Shown piece after piece: positions 52,925-62,523 of a stretch of 64,000 bases of DNA. The position numbers and the translations under genes are program-made. How positions within the stretch are numbered: position 1 is the first letter of the stretch; each line of letters opens with the position of its first letter. Location of the stretch: positions 1,528,501-1,592,500 of the forward strand of contig NZ_CP137636.1 of the NCBI RefSeq assembly GCF_036670015.1, given 5' to 3'. The notes under the pieces are model-generated. The model was not told the DNA's origin. It saw nothing but the letters and a program-made list of their open reading frames with translations, and did no database searches. This DNA is from Niallia sp. XMNu-256. Lineage in GTDB: Bacteria > Bacillota > Bacilli > Bacillales > Cytobacillaceae.

Positions 52925-53995
52925 ATGATTACAATTAGTCTTTGCATGATTGTAAAAAATGAAGAGGACACTATCGCAAGATGTCTTGATTCGGTAAAAG
53001 ACCTTGTAGATGAAATCATTATAGTAGACACAGGTTCAACAGATAAAACGAAAGAAATTGTATCTCAATATACGGATCATATTCTCGACTTCCAATGGAT
53101 TGAAGACTTTGCTGCAGCCCGTAATTTCGCTTTTAAAAACGCCAAAATGGATTACATTTTTTGGTTAGATGCGGATGATGTTTTAATGGAAGATGATTAC
53201 AGAAAATTTTCAAAGTTGAAGGAGACACTTGACCCTACTATTGATTCAGTCACCATGCATTATAATCTGAACATAGATGAAAAAGGAAAAGTCATTACGA
53301 GCCTGCGGCGTAATCGCCTTGTAAAAAGGAAAAATAACTTCCAATGGTATGGGGCGGTGCACGAGTACTTGGAAGTTTGGGGAAATATTCTACACAGCGA
53401 GGTTGCTGTTACCCATTGCAGCATACATCACGACTCTGACCGTAATCTCCTTATCTATGAAAACCGTCTAAAACGCGGAGAAAAATTCTCTCCCAGAGAC
53501 TTATTTTACTATGCAAACGAACTGTTTGAACACGATAAGCTTGAGGATGCTATCAAGTACTATAAACAATTTTTAGCAACAAATAATGGATGGGTAGAAG
53601 ATTACATTTCTGCATGTGGCAGGCTTGCCGATTGTTATTATGCAAAAGGTGATCATGAAAACGAGCTTCATTTTATATTAAAATCTTTTGAATACGACTC
53701 ACCTCGAGCTGATTTTTGCTGCAGATTAGGGTACAGATTCCTTCATAATAATCACCCCTATCAAGCTCTTTTTTGGTACAAACTAGCCACCCAACTCGAA
53801 AAGCCCACAGACAATTTGGGGATGATTAACCATGCTTGCTGGACTTGGCTTCCGCATTTACAATTATGCGTTTGTTACTCACAAATAGGGAACCACGAAC
53901 TAGCCTATGCACATAACGAAATCGCCCGGCAATACCTTCCTGATCATCCAAGTATTCTTCATAATAAGCATTATTTAGAACATCTATTACAATAA
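52925..53995 (+). CDS. GT2 glycosyltransferase with TPR-like C-terminus
   Basis: 356 residues. GT2 start ISLCMIVKNEEDTIARCLDSV, IIVDTGSTDKT, EDFAAARNFAF and the DxD-type FWLDADDVLM. The remaining ~200 residues form TPR-like helices, as in SunS-type protein glycosyltransferases. The GT neighbouring a Thr-rich collagen-like protein suggests it glycosylates that protein on the spore surface. This is inference from position. A terminator separates them. A 45-bp part of its 3' coding region (GMINHACWTWLP) is duplicated at 54030. Confidence 0.82.
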   Translation: MITISLCMIVKNEEDTIARCLDSVKDLVDEIIIVDTGSTDKTKEIVSQYTDHILDFQWIEDFAAARNFAFKNAKMDYIFWLDADDVLMEDDYRKFSKLKETLDPTIDSVTMHYNLNIDEKGKVITSLRRNRLVKRKNNFQWYGAVHEYLEVWGNILHSEVAVTHCSIHHDSDRNLLIYENRLKRGEKFSPRDLFYYANELFEHDKLEDAIKYYKQFLATNNGWVEDYISACGRLADCYYAKGDHENELHFILKSFEYDSPRADFCCRLGYRFLHNNHPYQALFWYKLATQLEKPTDNLGMINHACWTWLPHLQLCVCYSQIGNHELAYAHNEIARQYLPDHPSILHNKHYLEHLLQ

Positions 53996-54019
53996 AGTGG
54001 TTCCGTTTTTAATAAACAA

Positions 54020-54393
54020 AAGACAATTTGGGAATGATTAATCATGCTTGCTGGACTTGGCTTCCGCGTTTTCTTGGCAAAATAAAAGAAGCTGCAGCAG
54101 TGGATTACCAATGGCTTATGTTTTATCCTTGTTTTTATTTGTTTGCTATGTATGATGCCTATAAATTTGTGGAAGGGGAAAATCCTCGCTTATCGTTTTT
54201 TCCATTTGCTTTTGGAGCGTATTTTGTCACAATAGGTCTCATGTACTCGCCAAAAATCATTTTAGGAATATCATTTGGTCCTATTTGGCTTCCAATGTTG
54301 TCTTTAATTCCTCGATTAGGAATTGGATTTTTTATTCGTTATATATTAATAAAAATAGCTTCTAACCCAAACTATAGTGAAAGACATTCATAG
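54020..54393 (+). pseudogene. Chimeric fragment: glycosyltransferase piece fused to membrane protein tail
   Basis: Positions 54023-54068 repeat 53811-53857 (GACAATTTGG.ATGATTAA, same GMINHACWTWLP codons), then continue into unrelated codons for a protein with about three membrane segments (WLMFYPCFYLFAMY, FAFGAYFVTIGLMY, LPMLSLIPRLGIGFF). The open frame runs 54028-54393. It looks like a recombination product, a truncated membrane protein gene joined to a GT fragment. Function unlikely. Confidence 0.55.
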
Positions 54394-55887
54394 TATCAAA
54401 AAGGAAATAGCGCAAGTCGCCTTTAGAAAATCGCGATCCAAGCATAAATTTATCTATAATTTTCAGTATAAAATGAATCGTTAATGGTTGCTACGGCGAC
54501 CCTTTTTTAGTTTAAAAAGAAAGATTGTGAAATAATGCGCTTAAACTATAGGGTGCTTGAGTTGAAGAAGGATTGTTTGCTGAAGAGGAAAAGCCCCAAT
54601 CAATTGAGAAGGGCTTTATATATACTTATTAGTCCTCTTTTGTCCTCCTATTTGTCCTCCAATGCTTTATATCGTATTTAAAACATTTAAGTAAACTATT
54701 TTGAAACGTTGATTTAAAGGCTTTTTTTATATACCATTTCTTTCTATTATATATGCAAATGAATGGGCGGCATGATGTAATCTTTGACCGCTTTTGACCA
54801 CCAAACATATATATTGCTCCCAGTTTCTTCATATTTAATATATAAAAAATTAAAAGAGAGCAAAAAATACGTTCTAAAAGGTGCAGTTTGTCCATGAGTC
54901 AGGGATGGGTTAATTATTTCATCTCTCATACAGTACCATCACACGTCTGCTGTTTGGTTTGGCTTTTTGACCTTTCATTAATATAGGTATGGGCTGAAAA
55001 ATTTGTGAGAAAAGAGCCACAGATTGTTGTCTGTGGGTTCTGTTTTTACCATCTTTCATAAGTGCTGATGTTGTATTTTGAAATCCTGAAAAACCATTAT
55101 TTATGGGCTTCAGCAATTGCCGGCACTGTGCCGATTTCGTGCCGAAATGAATTTATTTTGTATTTTAAGCTATTTAAAAGAATGGCTTTATATCAAGATT
55201 CAGCCGCTTTTTTTATATCATTTTATGCCGTTTTAAGCAAAATTAATCAAGTTTGAATTAGAAGGTAAGGTCTTTAACACTACCTTATATGGTTGTGGTA
55301 TTTAACTAATGTATTTTACGCAGTATGTTTATCAATATTTTTGAATCATTTTTCCAAAACGAACTGTATAAACACTTATATTTATACATAACTTTTGAAG
55401 TTGCACTTATTCAATAAACGGGCCATATTGTTGAGAAGACAGGAGAAGTAAGAATCCTCATAAAAGATTGTTTGTTAAGCATTTAGTGAGGCAACGGGTT
55501 GCAAGAGTGGAAAAACTGTGAGTTGTTTTGACAACTCATTTTTTATTGAAGAATTGGGCAGGGGTTTCTTTTTTCTAAATGAATAAAGTAGAAATTCACT
55601 TTCTGAAAAATAAATGATTGTCCACCTTGGTTGGGATCATGGGTTAGATTAAAATCTTCGCAACGGATCAGATTCTGACAATTTCGATTTTAAACTGTGC
55701 TGAATATAGTAGTTGAGGGATTTAGGTAAGTTCTCAAATTGCAAAAGTGTGAAAGCGGTAAGGGGCGAATAAAATTGTAAACGCTTCTAAACACGAACGT
55801 TATACTGTTAATTAAAGAAAAATATTCGTTATTTAGTTGACGGAACCCTAAATTATTGCTATTATAAATACGAATTGAATGTCGAAT
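54394..55887. other. Long intergenic region without a supported gene
   Basis: About 1.5 kb, AT-rich. A short hairpin with AAAGCCC/GGGCTTT lies at about 54591-54614. Short frames on either strand (for example 54629-54895 minus) lack ribosome sites and family features. Possibly the decayed remains of a larger insertion; nothing more can be supported. Confidence 0.4.
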
Positions 55888-55958
55888 ACGTCGTATAATA
55901 TTGGGGATATGGCCCAAGAGTTTCTACCAAGCCACCGTAAAGGGCTTGACTACGAGGT
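55888..55958 (+). promoter_or_regulatory. Purine riboswitch aptamer, guanine type
   Basis: P1 stem TCGTA (55891) with TACGA (55951). Conserved core TATAATATTGGGGATATGG, CCCAAGAGTTTCTACC, CCACCGTAA and GGCTTGACTACG fits the xpt-type aptamer. The specificity base (xpt numbering 74) is C (55950, in GACTAC), so guanine or hypoxanthine rather than adenine is expected. TTGACTA (55946-55952) is complementary to TAGTCAA (56010-56016) at the foot of the terminator, giving an antiterminator; ligand binding should promote termination. Confidence 0.92.
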
Positions 55959-56014
55959 AAGTGTTAAATGAAAGAAGGATTAATTCTTCCTTTTGTATTT
56001 ACCATGCCCTAGTC

Positions 56015-56050
56015 AACGCTCCGGTAGCTATCGGAGCGTTTTTTATTTTT
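56015..56050 (+). terminator. Riboswitch-controlled terminator
   Basis: AACGCTCCG/CGGAGCGTT stem and a T-rich tail (TTTTTTATTTTTT). Located between the aptamer and the nucleoside hydrolase gene. Confidence 0.9.
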
Positions 56051-56202
56051 TATAAGCTATCATGCGAAGCGGGAAGTCAGGCACATTTCGATGGCTCTTA
56101 GTACGGAACAAGTGCGACGTTATTCGAGTATTCCAACAAGAAAACAGTTGGATGAATCCCAAACAATTTATAAAAATTCACCATGAAGGGATCGAGAAAA
56201 TA

Positions 56203-57138
56203 ATGAAAAAGAAAATTTACTTTAATCATGATGGCGGAGTTGATGACCTGGTTTCGCTATTTTTATTACTAAAAATGGATACGGTTGAACTCACAGGTGT
56301 TTCAGTCATTCCAGCAGATTGTTATTTAGAACCAGCAATGTTTGCGAGCCGAAAAATTATTGATCGCTTTGGTTATGGTGGTCTTGAAGTAGCAGAGTCA
56401 AATTCTCGTGGGAAAAATCCTTTTCCAAAAGACTGGCGTATGCATGCATTTTATGTTGATGCCCTACCGATTTTAAATGAATCTGGAAAAGTTGTAACAC
56501 CAGTGGCGGATAAACCAGCACATCTCCATTTAATAGATACGGTTTTAGCAACTGAAGAAAAAACAACTTTATTATTTACAGGTCCGCTAACTGATCTTGC
56601 TCGTGCATTAGATGAAGCTCCTGAAATTGAAGCGAAAATTGAAAGACTTGTTTGGATGGGTGGTACATTCTGTGAAGCAGGAAACGTACATGAACCTGAA
56701 CATGATGGAACAGCGGAATGGAACGTATTTTGGGATCCTGAAGCAGCTGCTCGTGTATGGGAAACCGGCATAGAAATTGATTTAGTGGCGCTTGAAAGTA
56801 CAAACCAAGTACCGTTAACCTTAGATGTACGTGAGCGTTGGGCAAAGGAACGCCAAAATATTGGTGTAGATTTTCTTGGCCAATGTTATGCGATGGTACC
56901 ACCACTTGTTCACTTTTCAACGAATTCCACATATTATTTGTGGGATGTGTTAACAACCGCATTTGTTGGTAATCGTGATCTTGTGAAAGTACAAACCATT
57001 AACAGCATTGTTCACACAGACGGTCCAAGCCAAGGCCGTACAGTTGAAACCTCTGATGGCCGACCTGTGAATGTCGTTTATGATGTGAATCGCGATGCAT
57101 TCTTCGATTATATGACTGAATTAGCTAAAAAAGCTTGA
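56203..57138 (+). CDS. Nucleoside hydrolase (inosine-uridine preferring type)
   Basis: 311 residues. The Asp-rich ribose/Ca site is NHDGGVDDLVSLF, with VSVIPADCYLEPA, LFTGPLTDLARAL and NVFWDPEAAARVW following. It splits a ribonucleoside into base and ribose. ATG 56203 gives the usual MKKKIYFNHDGG start; a longer frame from 56062 includes riboswitch leader codons. The guanine riboswitch and the permease downstream indicate purine nucleoside salvage, shut down when guanine or hypoxanthine is plentiful. Confidence 0.88.
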   Translation: MKKKIYFNHDGGVDDLVSLFLLLKMDTVELTGVSVIPADCYLEPAMFASRKIIDRFGYGGLEVAESNSRGKNPFPKDWRMHAFYVDALPILNESGKVVTPVADKPAHLHLIDTVLATEEKTTLLFTGPLTDLARALDEAPEIEAKIERLVWMGGTFCEAGNVHEPEHDGTAEWNVFWDPEAAARVWETGIEIDLVALESTNQVPLTLDVRERWAKERQNIGVDFLGQCYAMVPPLVHFSTNSTYYLWDVLTTAFVGNRDLVKVQTINSIVHTDGPSQGRTVETSDGRPVNVVYDVNRDAFFDYMTELAKKA

Positions 57139-57188
57139 TGACTAGAATAGTACAACTTAGACATTAACAACTTAGAAAGAGGAGAACA

Positions 57189-58430
57189 ATGACAATTAAA
57201 TCTCGACTTAAAATTATGATCTTTCTCCAGTTTTTCATTTGGGGATGTTGGCTAATTACACTTGGCTCGTATATGATCAATACATTGCATTTTTCTGGCT
57301 CACAAGTTGGAGCGGTTTATGGCGCATCTGGACTTGCTTCTCTTATAATGCCAAGCTTTATAGGAATAATCGCTGACCGATGGATGAAAGCGAATAGATT
57401 GTACGGAACTTTACATTTTCTCGGAGCGATTTGTTTATTTATAGCAGCACAAGCTTCTGACCCAACCGTTATGTTTTGGGTAATGTTTTTTAACGCTATG
57501 GTTTTCATACCGACAATTTCATTATCTTATACTATTTCCTATATTGGTTTAGAAAAAGAAGGACTTGATACGACGAAAGAATTCCCGTCTGTTCGTGTAT
57601 ATGGAACTGTTAGTTTTATTCTTGCCATGTGGCTCATTAGTGTTGGTGGATTTGAGTTAAGCAATATCCAGTTATACATTGCATCGGGGGCTGCCATCTT
57701 ACTGGCACTATTTTCAGTTGTGCTGCCTGATTGTCCAACAGCAACTGTTAATAAAGAGAAGTCGTGGGTAAGCCACTTAGGACTCGACGCTTTTGTCCTA
57801 TTTAAACAAAAGAAAATGGCCATCTTTTTCGTGTTTGCAATGCTGATCGGTGCTGCACTGCAAATTAATTTGGCATTTGCAGACCCATACCTTCATGATT
57901 TTGCGCTAAATCCTGATTATAAAGATAGTCTTGCTGTGAAATATCCAGCTATTTTATTATCAATTGGACAAATTTCTGAAGTAGTCTTTATTCTTGCCAT
58001 ACCATTTTTCTTACGTAAATTTGGGATTAAAACGGTTATGCTATTGAGTATGGCGGCTTGGACGTTGCGATTCGGTTTATTAGCTTTTGGAGACCCAACC
58101 GGATTAGGGTTCATCTTATTACTATTATCCATGATAGTGTACGGTGCAGCGTTTGACTTCTTTAATATTTCTGGATCGATGTTTGTAGATAAAGAAGTGG
58201 ATCACCGAATTCGTGGGAGTGCACAGGGCTTATTCATGACAATGGTGAACGGACTGGGAGCTTATTTAGGTGCTGTGATTAGTGGGAAAATAGTGGATTA
58301 TTTAACGGTTGACGGCATAAAAGACTGGCAGAATATCTGGTTAGTTTTTGCTGCCTATACCATCGTTCTTGGAATCGTTTTTGCGGTAACTTTTAAATAC
58401 AAACACAGCCAGGATACAGGAACCATGTAA
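57189..58430 (+). CDS. Nucleoside permease, MFS (NupG/XapB-like)
   Basis: 413 residues with about 12 membrane segments. The N-terminal FLQFFIWGCWLITLGSYM and the YTISYIGLEKEG segment are typical of the nucleoside:H+ symporter family (NupG). The domain ILSIGQISEVVFILAIPFFLRKFGIK and GAAFDFFNISGSMFVDKEV also fit. It would import the nucleosides that the hydrolase 50 bp upstream splits. Same transcript as the riboswitch-controlled hydrolase; AGAGGAG before the ATG. Confidence 0.85.
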   Translation: MTIKSRLKIMIFLQFFIWGCWLITLGSYMINTLHFSGSQVGAVYGASGLASLIMPSFIGIIADRWMKANRLYGTLHFLGAICLFIAAQASDPTVMFWVMFFNAMVFIPTISLSYTISYIGLEKEGLDTTKEFPSVRVYGTVSFILAMWLISVGGFELSNIQLYIASGAAILLALFSVVLPDCPTATVNKEKSWVSHLGLDAFVLFKQKKMAIFFVFAMLIGAALQINLAFADPYLHDFALNPDYKDSLAVKYPAILLSIGQISEVVFILAIPFFLRKFGIKTVMLLSMAAWTLRFGLLAFGDPTGLGFILLLLSMIVYGAAFDFFNISGSMFVDKEVDHRIRGSAQGLFMTMVNGLGAYLGAVISGKIVDYLTVDGIKDWQNIWLVFAAYTIVLGIVFAVTFKYKHSQDTGTM

Positions 58431-58487
58431 ATCAAGCTACTTGATCTGTATGATTTAAAGTCAAGTTAGGATATGAACGATTAAATT

Positions 58488-58530
58488 AGCAGCCAATTTT
58501 TCCTTTTTTTGGGGAAATGCTGCTTTTTTT
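58488..58530 (+). terminator. Intrinsic terminator after the permease gene
   Basis: AGCAGCC...TTTTTCC pairs with GGGGAAA.GCTGCT, then seven Ts. Confidence 0.8.
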
Positions 58531-58959
58531 AATTTTAGAAGCGTGGAAAAAGGTCTTGTGTAAACACAGAACAAGCTTATGAAAAGAGGCGGTGATTGGG
58601 CTGAAGGCAAAATGCTACAAGGAAGAAAATGAAAAGCTTTCTAAACAGAGCCATGGTTACCTCCTAAACTCAAATTCTTATGCTTATTCCATTTTAATTT
58701 TAATTGGAGTTCGATTCCATTATGCAGTAGCTTATTTAAGAATCGAGCGCTATTCTTGAAGAAGGTATTCTCTTTGTATCGGACCATTTTCTTCAGGTAA
58801 CGTTTGATAAAGAAATATCTTCATTAGAAATGAGGTCTATACCATTTGCTATTTTATGGTATGTGTGCTATTCTTAGGAAGAATTATTTTTGTTCTTTTT
58901 TCAGCGAGAATTGATTTTGTTTTTCGTCTAAGGTATTTGAGCAAGGATAGTAACACAAT
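58531..58959. other. Intergenic region and long csp leader
   Basis: No gene is supported. A degenerate copy of the GGGCGCAATTC-type repeat sits near 58742-58790. The last ~130 bases are probably the 5' leader of the cold-shock gene. A frame at 58856 runs into the csp gene but lacks a ribosome site. Confidence 0.4.
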
Positions 58960-58982
58960 GTGTGGAGACCCACACGAGGAGG
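58960..58982 (+). promoter_or_regulatory. Hairpin just ahead of the csp ribosome site
   Basis: GTGTGG/CCACAC hairpin (58960-58975) directly followed by GAGGAGG. Such leader structures in cold-shock mRNAs alter translation with temperature; here this is inference. Confidence 0.5.
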
Positions 58983-58990
58983 CAACATTT

Positions 58991-59191
58991 ATGGAACAAG
59001 GTAAAGTTAAGTGGTTTAATGCAGAAAAAGGTTTTGGATTCATCGAGCGTGAAGCAGGAGAAGACGTATTTGTACATTTCTCAGCAATCCAAAGCGAAGG
59101 TTTCAAATCTTTAGACGAAGGTCAAAGTGTAACTTTTGGAATTGAACAAGGCCAACGTGGCCCACAAGCGACAAACGTTCAAAAAGCTTAA
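58991..59191 (+). CDS. Cold-shock protein (CspA/B family)
   Basis: 66 residues, full-length single OB-fold. RNP1 KGFGFIER and RNP2 VFVHFSAI, with start [13 protein letters not shown]. It binds single-stranded RNA/DNA and acts as an RNA chaperone after cold shock. ATG 58991 follows GAGGAGG. Which of the paralogues (B, C or D) it is cannot be told. Confidence 0.93.
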   Translation: MEQGKVKWFNAEKGFGFIEREAGEDVFVHFSAIQSEGFKSLDEGQSVTFGIEQGQRGPQATNVQKA

Positions 59192-59203
59192 TAATAGCAG
59201 CTG

Positions 59204-59234
59204 ACAGACCCTAAATGGAGGGTCTGTTTTTTAT
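59204..59234 (+). terminator. Intrinsic terminator of the csp gene
   Basis: ACAGACCCT/AGGGTCTGT stem with six Ts. Confidence 0.9.
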
Positions 59235-59511
59235 TTGCTTTGGACATGTTGGTATTTTCATTGAGATGGAGAGTTTATGGGAGCATAGTCGTCTACGCGA
59301 TGTTGATAAGACCTGGAAGTTAATGGAGAGGAGTATTTAACGGACGTGTTAAGAGAATATGAGGTTTAAATGAACCCCTAATCGAATTGATTAGGGTTAA
59401 TTTAGTATAAATAAAGATTACTCGTTGTTCAGCTAGAAGAATAGTAGTACCATTAAATATTCCATTATTCCTGTTTATATAAAATTCGAATGATACATAC
59501 TTTCTACACAT

Positions 59512-59749
59512 GTTGGAGGATTAAATGTCAGCTTAGTTATTCCAATAGAAGTGTTTAAGTCAGCCATCTTAAATAACCCCGTATCCATCATTTTAAGCCA
59601 TCAACATCCAAGCAAGTGGGGATACATATCCAAGCAGAAGAGGATATAGGTGTAACCAAAAGATTAGTAGAATGCGTAAAATCCTAGGGATTGAGGTATA
59701 GGATTACATCATTCTGATCAAGAGAGGGAGAGCAATCTCCCTTTTTTAC
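59512..59749 (+). pseudogene. radC: RadC/JAB-domain gene, decayed C-terminal part
   Basis: One frame gives GLNVSLVIPIEVFKSAILNN and PVSIILSHQHPS, the JAMM motif H-x-H-x-x-S (normal H-N-H-P-S). After a frameshift the text continues DTYPSR, then VTKRLVE-like and KILGIEV-DYIILI-like codons with stops. Only the C-terminal half is present. A group II intron fragment directly abuts its end. Confidence 0.75.
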
Positions 59750-60160
59750 GTGCGCCCGGCATGGGTGCAATCTCTAGGGTGCAAGTCCCGAACTGTGAAG
59801 GCAGAAGTAGCAGTTAGCCTAACGCAAGGGTGTCTGTAGTGATGCGGAATCTGAAGGAAGCGGGCGGCAAACTTCCGGTCTGAGGAACACGAACTTCATA
59901 TAAGGCTAGTTATCGTTGGATGAGTTTGCGTAACGAAACAAAGTCCTTTTCTGCCAAAGCTGATACAGAGTAAATGAAGGAGATAGATGGAAGGAAAGAC
60001 TGTACTCTTACCGGGGAGGTCTGATGGATATGTGAAGCACCCTTCATAACCTACTTAGTGATAAGTAGCTGAACCATCAGAAATAAGCAGAGGTCGTAGT
60101 ACGAATCGGTCTGGGACGATTCGGAAGGACTGAACAATTAATAAAGAGAATAACAAATGC
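59750..60160 (+). ncRNA. Group II intron, 5' fragment
   Basis: Begins GTGCGCCCGGCATGGGTG, the typical bacterial group II 5' boundary, and continues with domain I sequences: GGGTGCAAGTCCCGAACTG, GAAGGCAGAAG, and CGCAAGGGTG. It goes on to about 60160 (GACTGAACAATTAATAAAG). In intact introns the reverse transcriptase-maturase frame would follow, but there is none here and no 3' boundary domain (V/VI) is seen. It is therefore a dead fragment. Confidence 0.85.
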
Positions 60161-60215
60161 CTATATTATAGTAAACCCCCATTTTACTGGCACCGTACTC
60201 TAGTTATAAATATTG

Positions 60216-60461
60216 TTATTTAATTAATATCTTTTCATTTATGATCTGTACATAACGTACTAAAGATGAGTCAATCCTATAATTCCCTTTTTGATGGTTT
60301 TTTACAATAAAGTATCTGTTATTATCCATCTTTTCAATTACTTCTTGTTCAACCTCTTCTCTTGTAACATCTAATTCTTTTATTATTTTTTCGGTTATGA
60401 TTTCATGATCAAACGTATAGCAAACTGTAAATTCCTTCAAACTAATTTTCCTTTCTATCAT
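60216..60461 (-). CDS. Hypothetical protein, 81 residues
   Basis: Soluble, charged sequence (FTVCYTFDHEIITEKIIKEL, then REEVEQEVIEKM). The ribosome site is weak. It lies next to the intron fragment in a region rich in broken genes, so it may be a remnant. Not recognised. Confidence 0.4.
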   Translation of the reverse strand: MIERKISLKEFTVCYTFDHEIITEKIIKELDVTREEVEQEVIEKMDNNRYFIVKNHQKGNYRIDSSLVRYVQIINEKILIK

Positions 60462-60763
60462 TGATGGTGGTTAAGAACTTCACCTTTGCAACAGTACATC
60501 TGTAAATTCATATATTGAAAGAATGGAGTTTACCTTTCAAAGACCTTGCACACGAAATAGGTATTCCTGCCATTTCATGACGATACCGATGTTTCTGGTT
60601 TATAACTATTTCATATGTACCATAGAAAAAACCTAAACAAATGAAGTCAAAACCATGTATAGAAATCTTCATAATCTTTATTCCTTGCCTAGCCTATAGT
60701 TGAAATAAGATAGGCGGGTAATATGCCCTCGTTTTCAGTAGGTAGAAGCAGCACCCTAGGATA

Positions 60764-61060
60764 TTATTTCTTCTCCACTTTGACTACTGTTTTACCTAAA
60801 CTATTCCTTTCGAGATAGACTATTACCTCATCCTGAACTTGTATCTTATCACCTGAAAGGATGTTTTCATCAGAAAAACGAATCTCGGTCCCGTCCTCAC
60901 TTTTTCCATAATATTGATCACCATCAATCTTGGTAATCGTGTATTCGAGCACAGTTTTATTATTTATATTGTTAACAGGAGTAGCTGTTTGACCTCCTAC
61001 TAATAATAATGCTAATAAAATGGATGACAGCGCCACAAGGATGATTACTCTTTTGAACAT
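60764..61060 (-). CDS. Small secreted or membrane-anchored protein
   Basis: 98 residues. ATG 61060 has AAGGAGG at ideal spacing; a longer frame to 61177 is not supported. N-terminal signal/anchor (VIILVALSSILLALLLVGG), then an extracytoplasmic part with YTITKIDGDQYYGKSEDGTE and EVIVYLERNSLGKTVVKVEKK, which looks like a small beta-barrel. No family assigned. Confidence 0.65.
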   Translation of the reverse strand: MFKRVIILVALSSILLALLLVGGQTATPVNNINNKTVLEYTITKIDGDQYYGKSEDGTEIRFSDENILSGDKIQVQDEVIVYLERNSLGKTVVKVEKK

Positions 61061-61137
61061 GTTTCTACCTCCTTCTTTGTATTGTAAAAGATAAAAGAGG
61101 AAAGTAAATCCTTCTAATTTCCTTTCTACCAATTTCA

Positions 61138-61360
61138 GGAACCAACCACAATGCCAAGTCTGCAACATATCTCGCAATGGACTATGCGTTTTCTGTATTA
61201 AATATGTATAAATTATATTTAATCGTTGATAGAGCTAATGAAAAAGCCATTCATATTTATAAAAAACTTGGTTTTCAGTTTGAAGGAGAATGAATCGATG
61301 AGTATTTTGTTGACGGTGAATATCATTATGCAATAAGAATATGTATGTTTCAACATCAAT
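61138..61360 (+). pseudogene. GNAT acetyltransferase, C-terminal remnant
   Basis: Reads [20 protein letters not shown], then [22 protein letters not shown], the acetyl-CoA-binding and C-terminal motifs of GNAT enzymes. A TGA at 61291 interrupts before DEYFVDGEYHYAIRMCMF. The N-terminal half is missing. A further protein-like tail at 61383-61493 (EIVPVSTNAYMIVLRR...) may be the end of another lost gene. Confidence 0.7.
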
Positions 61361-61496
61361 ATTTTAGTAGGGGTTCGTTCTTGAGATTGTACCAGTATCC
61401 ACCAATGCTTATATGATTGTTTTAAGAAGAACACATCATTATCAATTTGTGGAATCCTTTAAAACATTCATGGAAGACATTGTAGGGATATAATGG

Positions 61497-61903
61497 TTTC
61501 GTTGGGGTTTAATACAAGTTGCAACGGGAGATGCTTACTTTCTTACACCCAGCCCATTCATTATTGAATACTTTTTAGCCTTTGCTTTTGTTGGCTTTGC
61601 TGGCCTTTTTTATAAAATTATTAAAAGACATTTTCAAAATGGGGATAAGAAAAAAGCATTATATTGGATAGTTTTAGCAACATTTGTAGGAAGTCTAGCT
61701 CGTTATTTTTGGCATTTTGTTGCTGGGGTTATCTTCTGGGGGGAATATGCGCCAAAGAAATGTCACCCGTTATCTATTCACTTATCGTTAATGGTGGAAC
61801 GATGCTAGGAGCCTTTGTCTTATGCTCGGCGGTACTAGTCCTTTTATTAGGTAGAGCATCAAGAATCATTCATCGAAAAGGCTCAGCCACAACAACTCGC
61901 TAA
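61497..61903 (+). pseudogene. thiT: Thiamine transporter ThiT remnant, frameshifted
   Basis: Frame one: FRWGLIQVATGDAYFLTPSP, EYFLAFAFVGFAGLFYKII and LATFVGSLARYFWHFVAGV to about 61755. A one-base shift then leads into EMSPVIYSLIVNGGTMLGAF. This is the ECF thiamine-binding S component (ThiT/YuaJ) pattern. The first ~60 residues are missing. The frame starting at 61664 is only the tail of this gene. Confidence 0.78.
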
Positions 61904-62523
61904 AATAGCGCATCATAATAGGAGACCATAATATTTTGAAAAATCAGTAACACCTTTTTCAATAACGTCTTTAAAGCGTTTGTTCAACAAGAGACGGACC
62001 ATCGTTAACTTATTATAAAAAGCTAATCAAAAACATTCGCTTTTATGACAGATTGATTTTGAAATAAGTTCAGATTGAAAAAAGTACAAAAAAGAGGTGA
62101 ACTATACCTCTTTTTAATTTATCTCAAAAACCATGGTTTTCGAGAATGGTAATACATCTATTCATTGATGGTAATTAAGCTAAGAAAGACACTGAATCTC
62201 AAAAGAGAAGATGAATAGGTACTAATTTTTTATACATATTATGGAATTGAGTTTACTGCACAAAAGGAGCAAGTTAGTTCATTACAGATTTTGTTCTAAT
62301 TTAAAGAAAGGAGCCGTCTATTTTAAAATGTCCTTTACAAGGGGTACACTTTAAAAATTGGCTAACCCTACGGGTGTGTTTCTTCAATAAGTAGAAACGA
62401 ATTCTCTTATTGAAATCAGTGTAGTAGTAGTAGTCCACCTCACTTTGTAAACCCATTAAATCCATTTGGGGAATTAAATGGTAAAAGGAACCATATAAAA
62501 TTATGGAGGGGGGGAATCATAAA
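61904..62523. other. Intergenic region with one terminator
   Basis: AAAAAGAGGT/ACCTCTTTTT hairpin at 62089-62115 is a good terminator. The rest shows no gene. The last ~100 bases lead to the beta-propeller gene. Confidence 0.45.

Noticed and set aside
54629-54895. 88-codon minus-strand frame, considered as an integrase remnant
   Set aside because: The end loosely resembles some integrase tails in another frame, but no catalytic motif or att repeats could be found.
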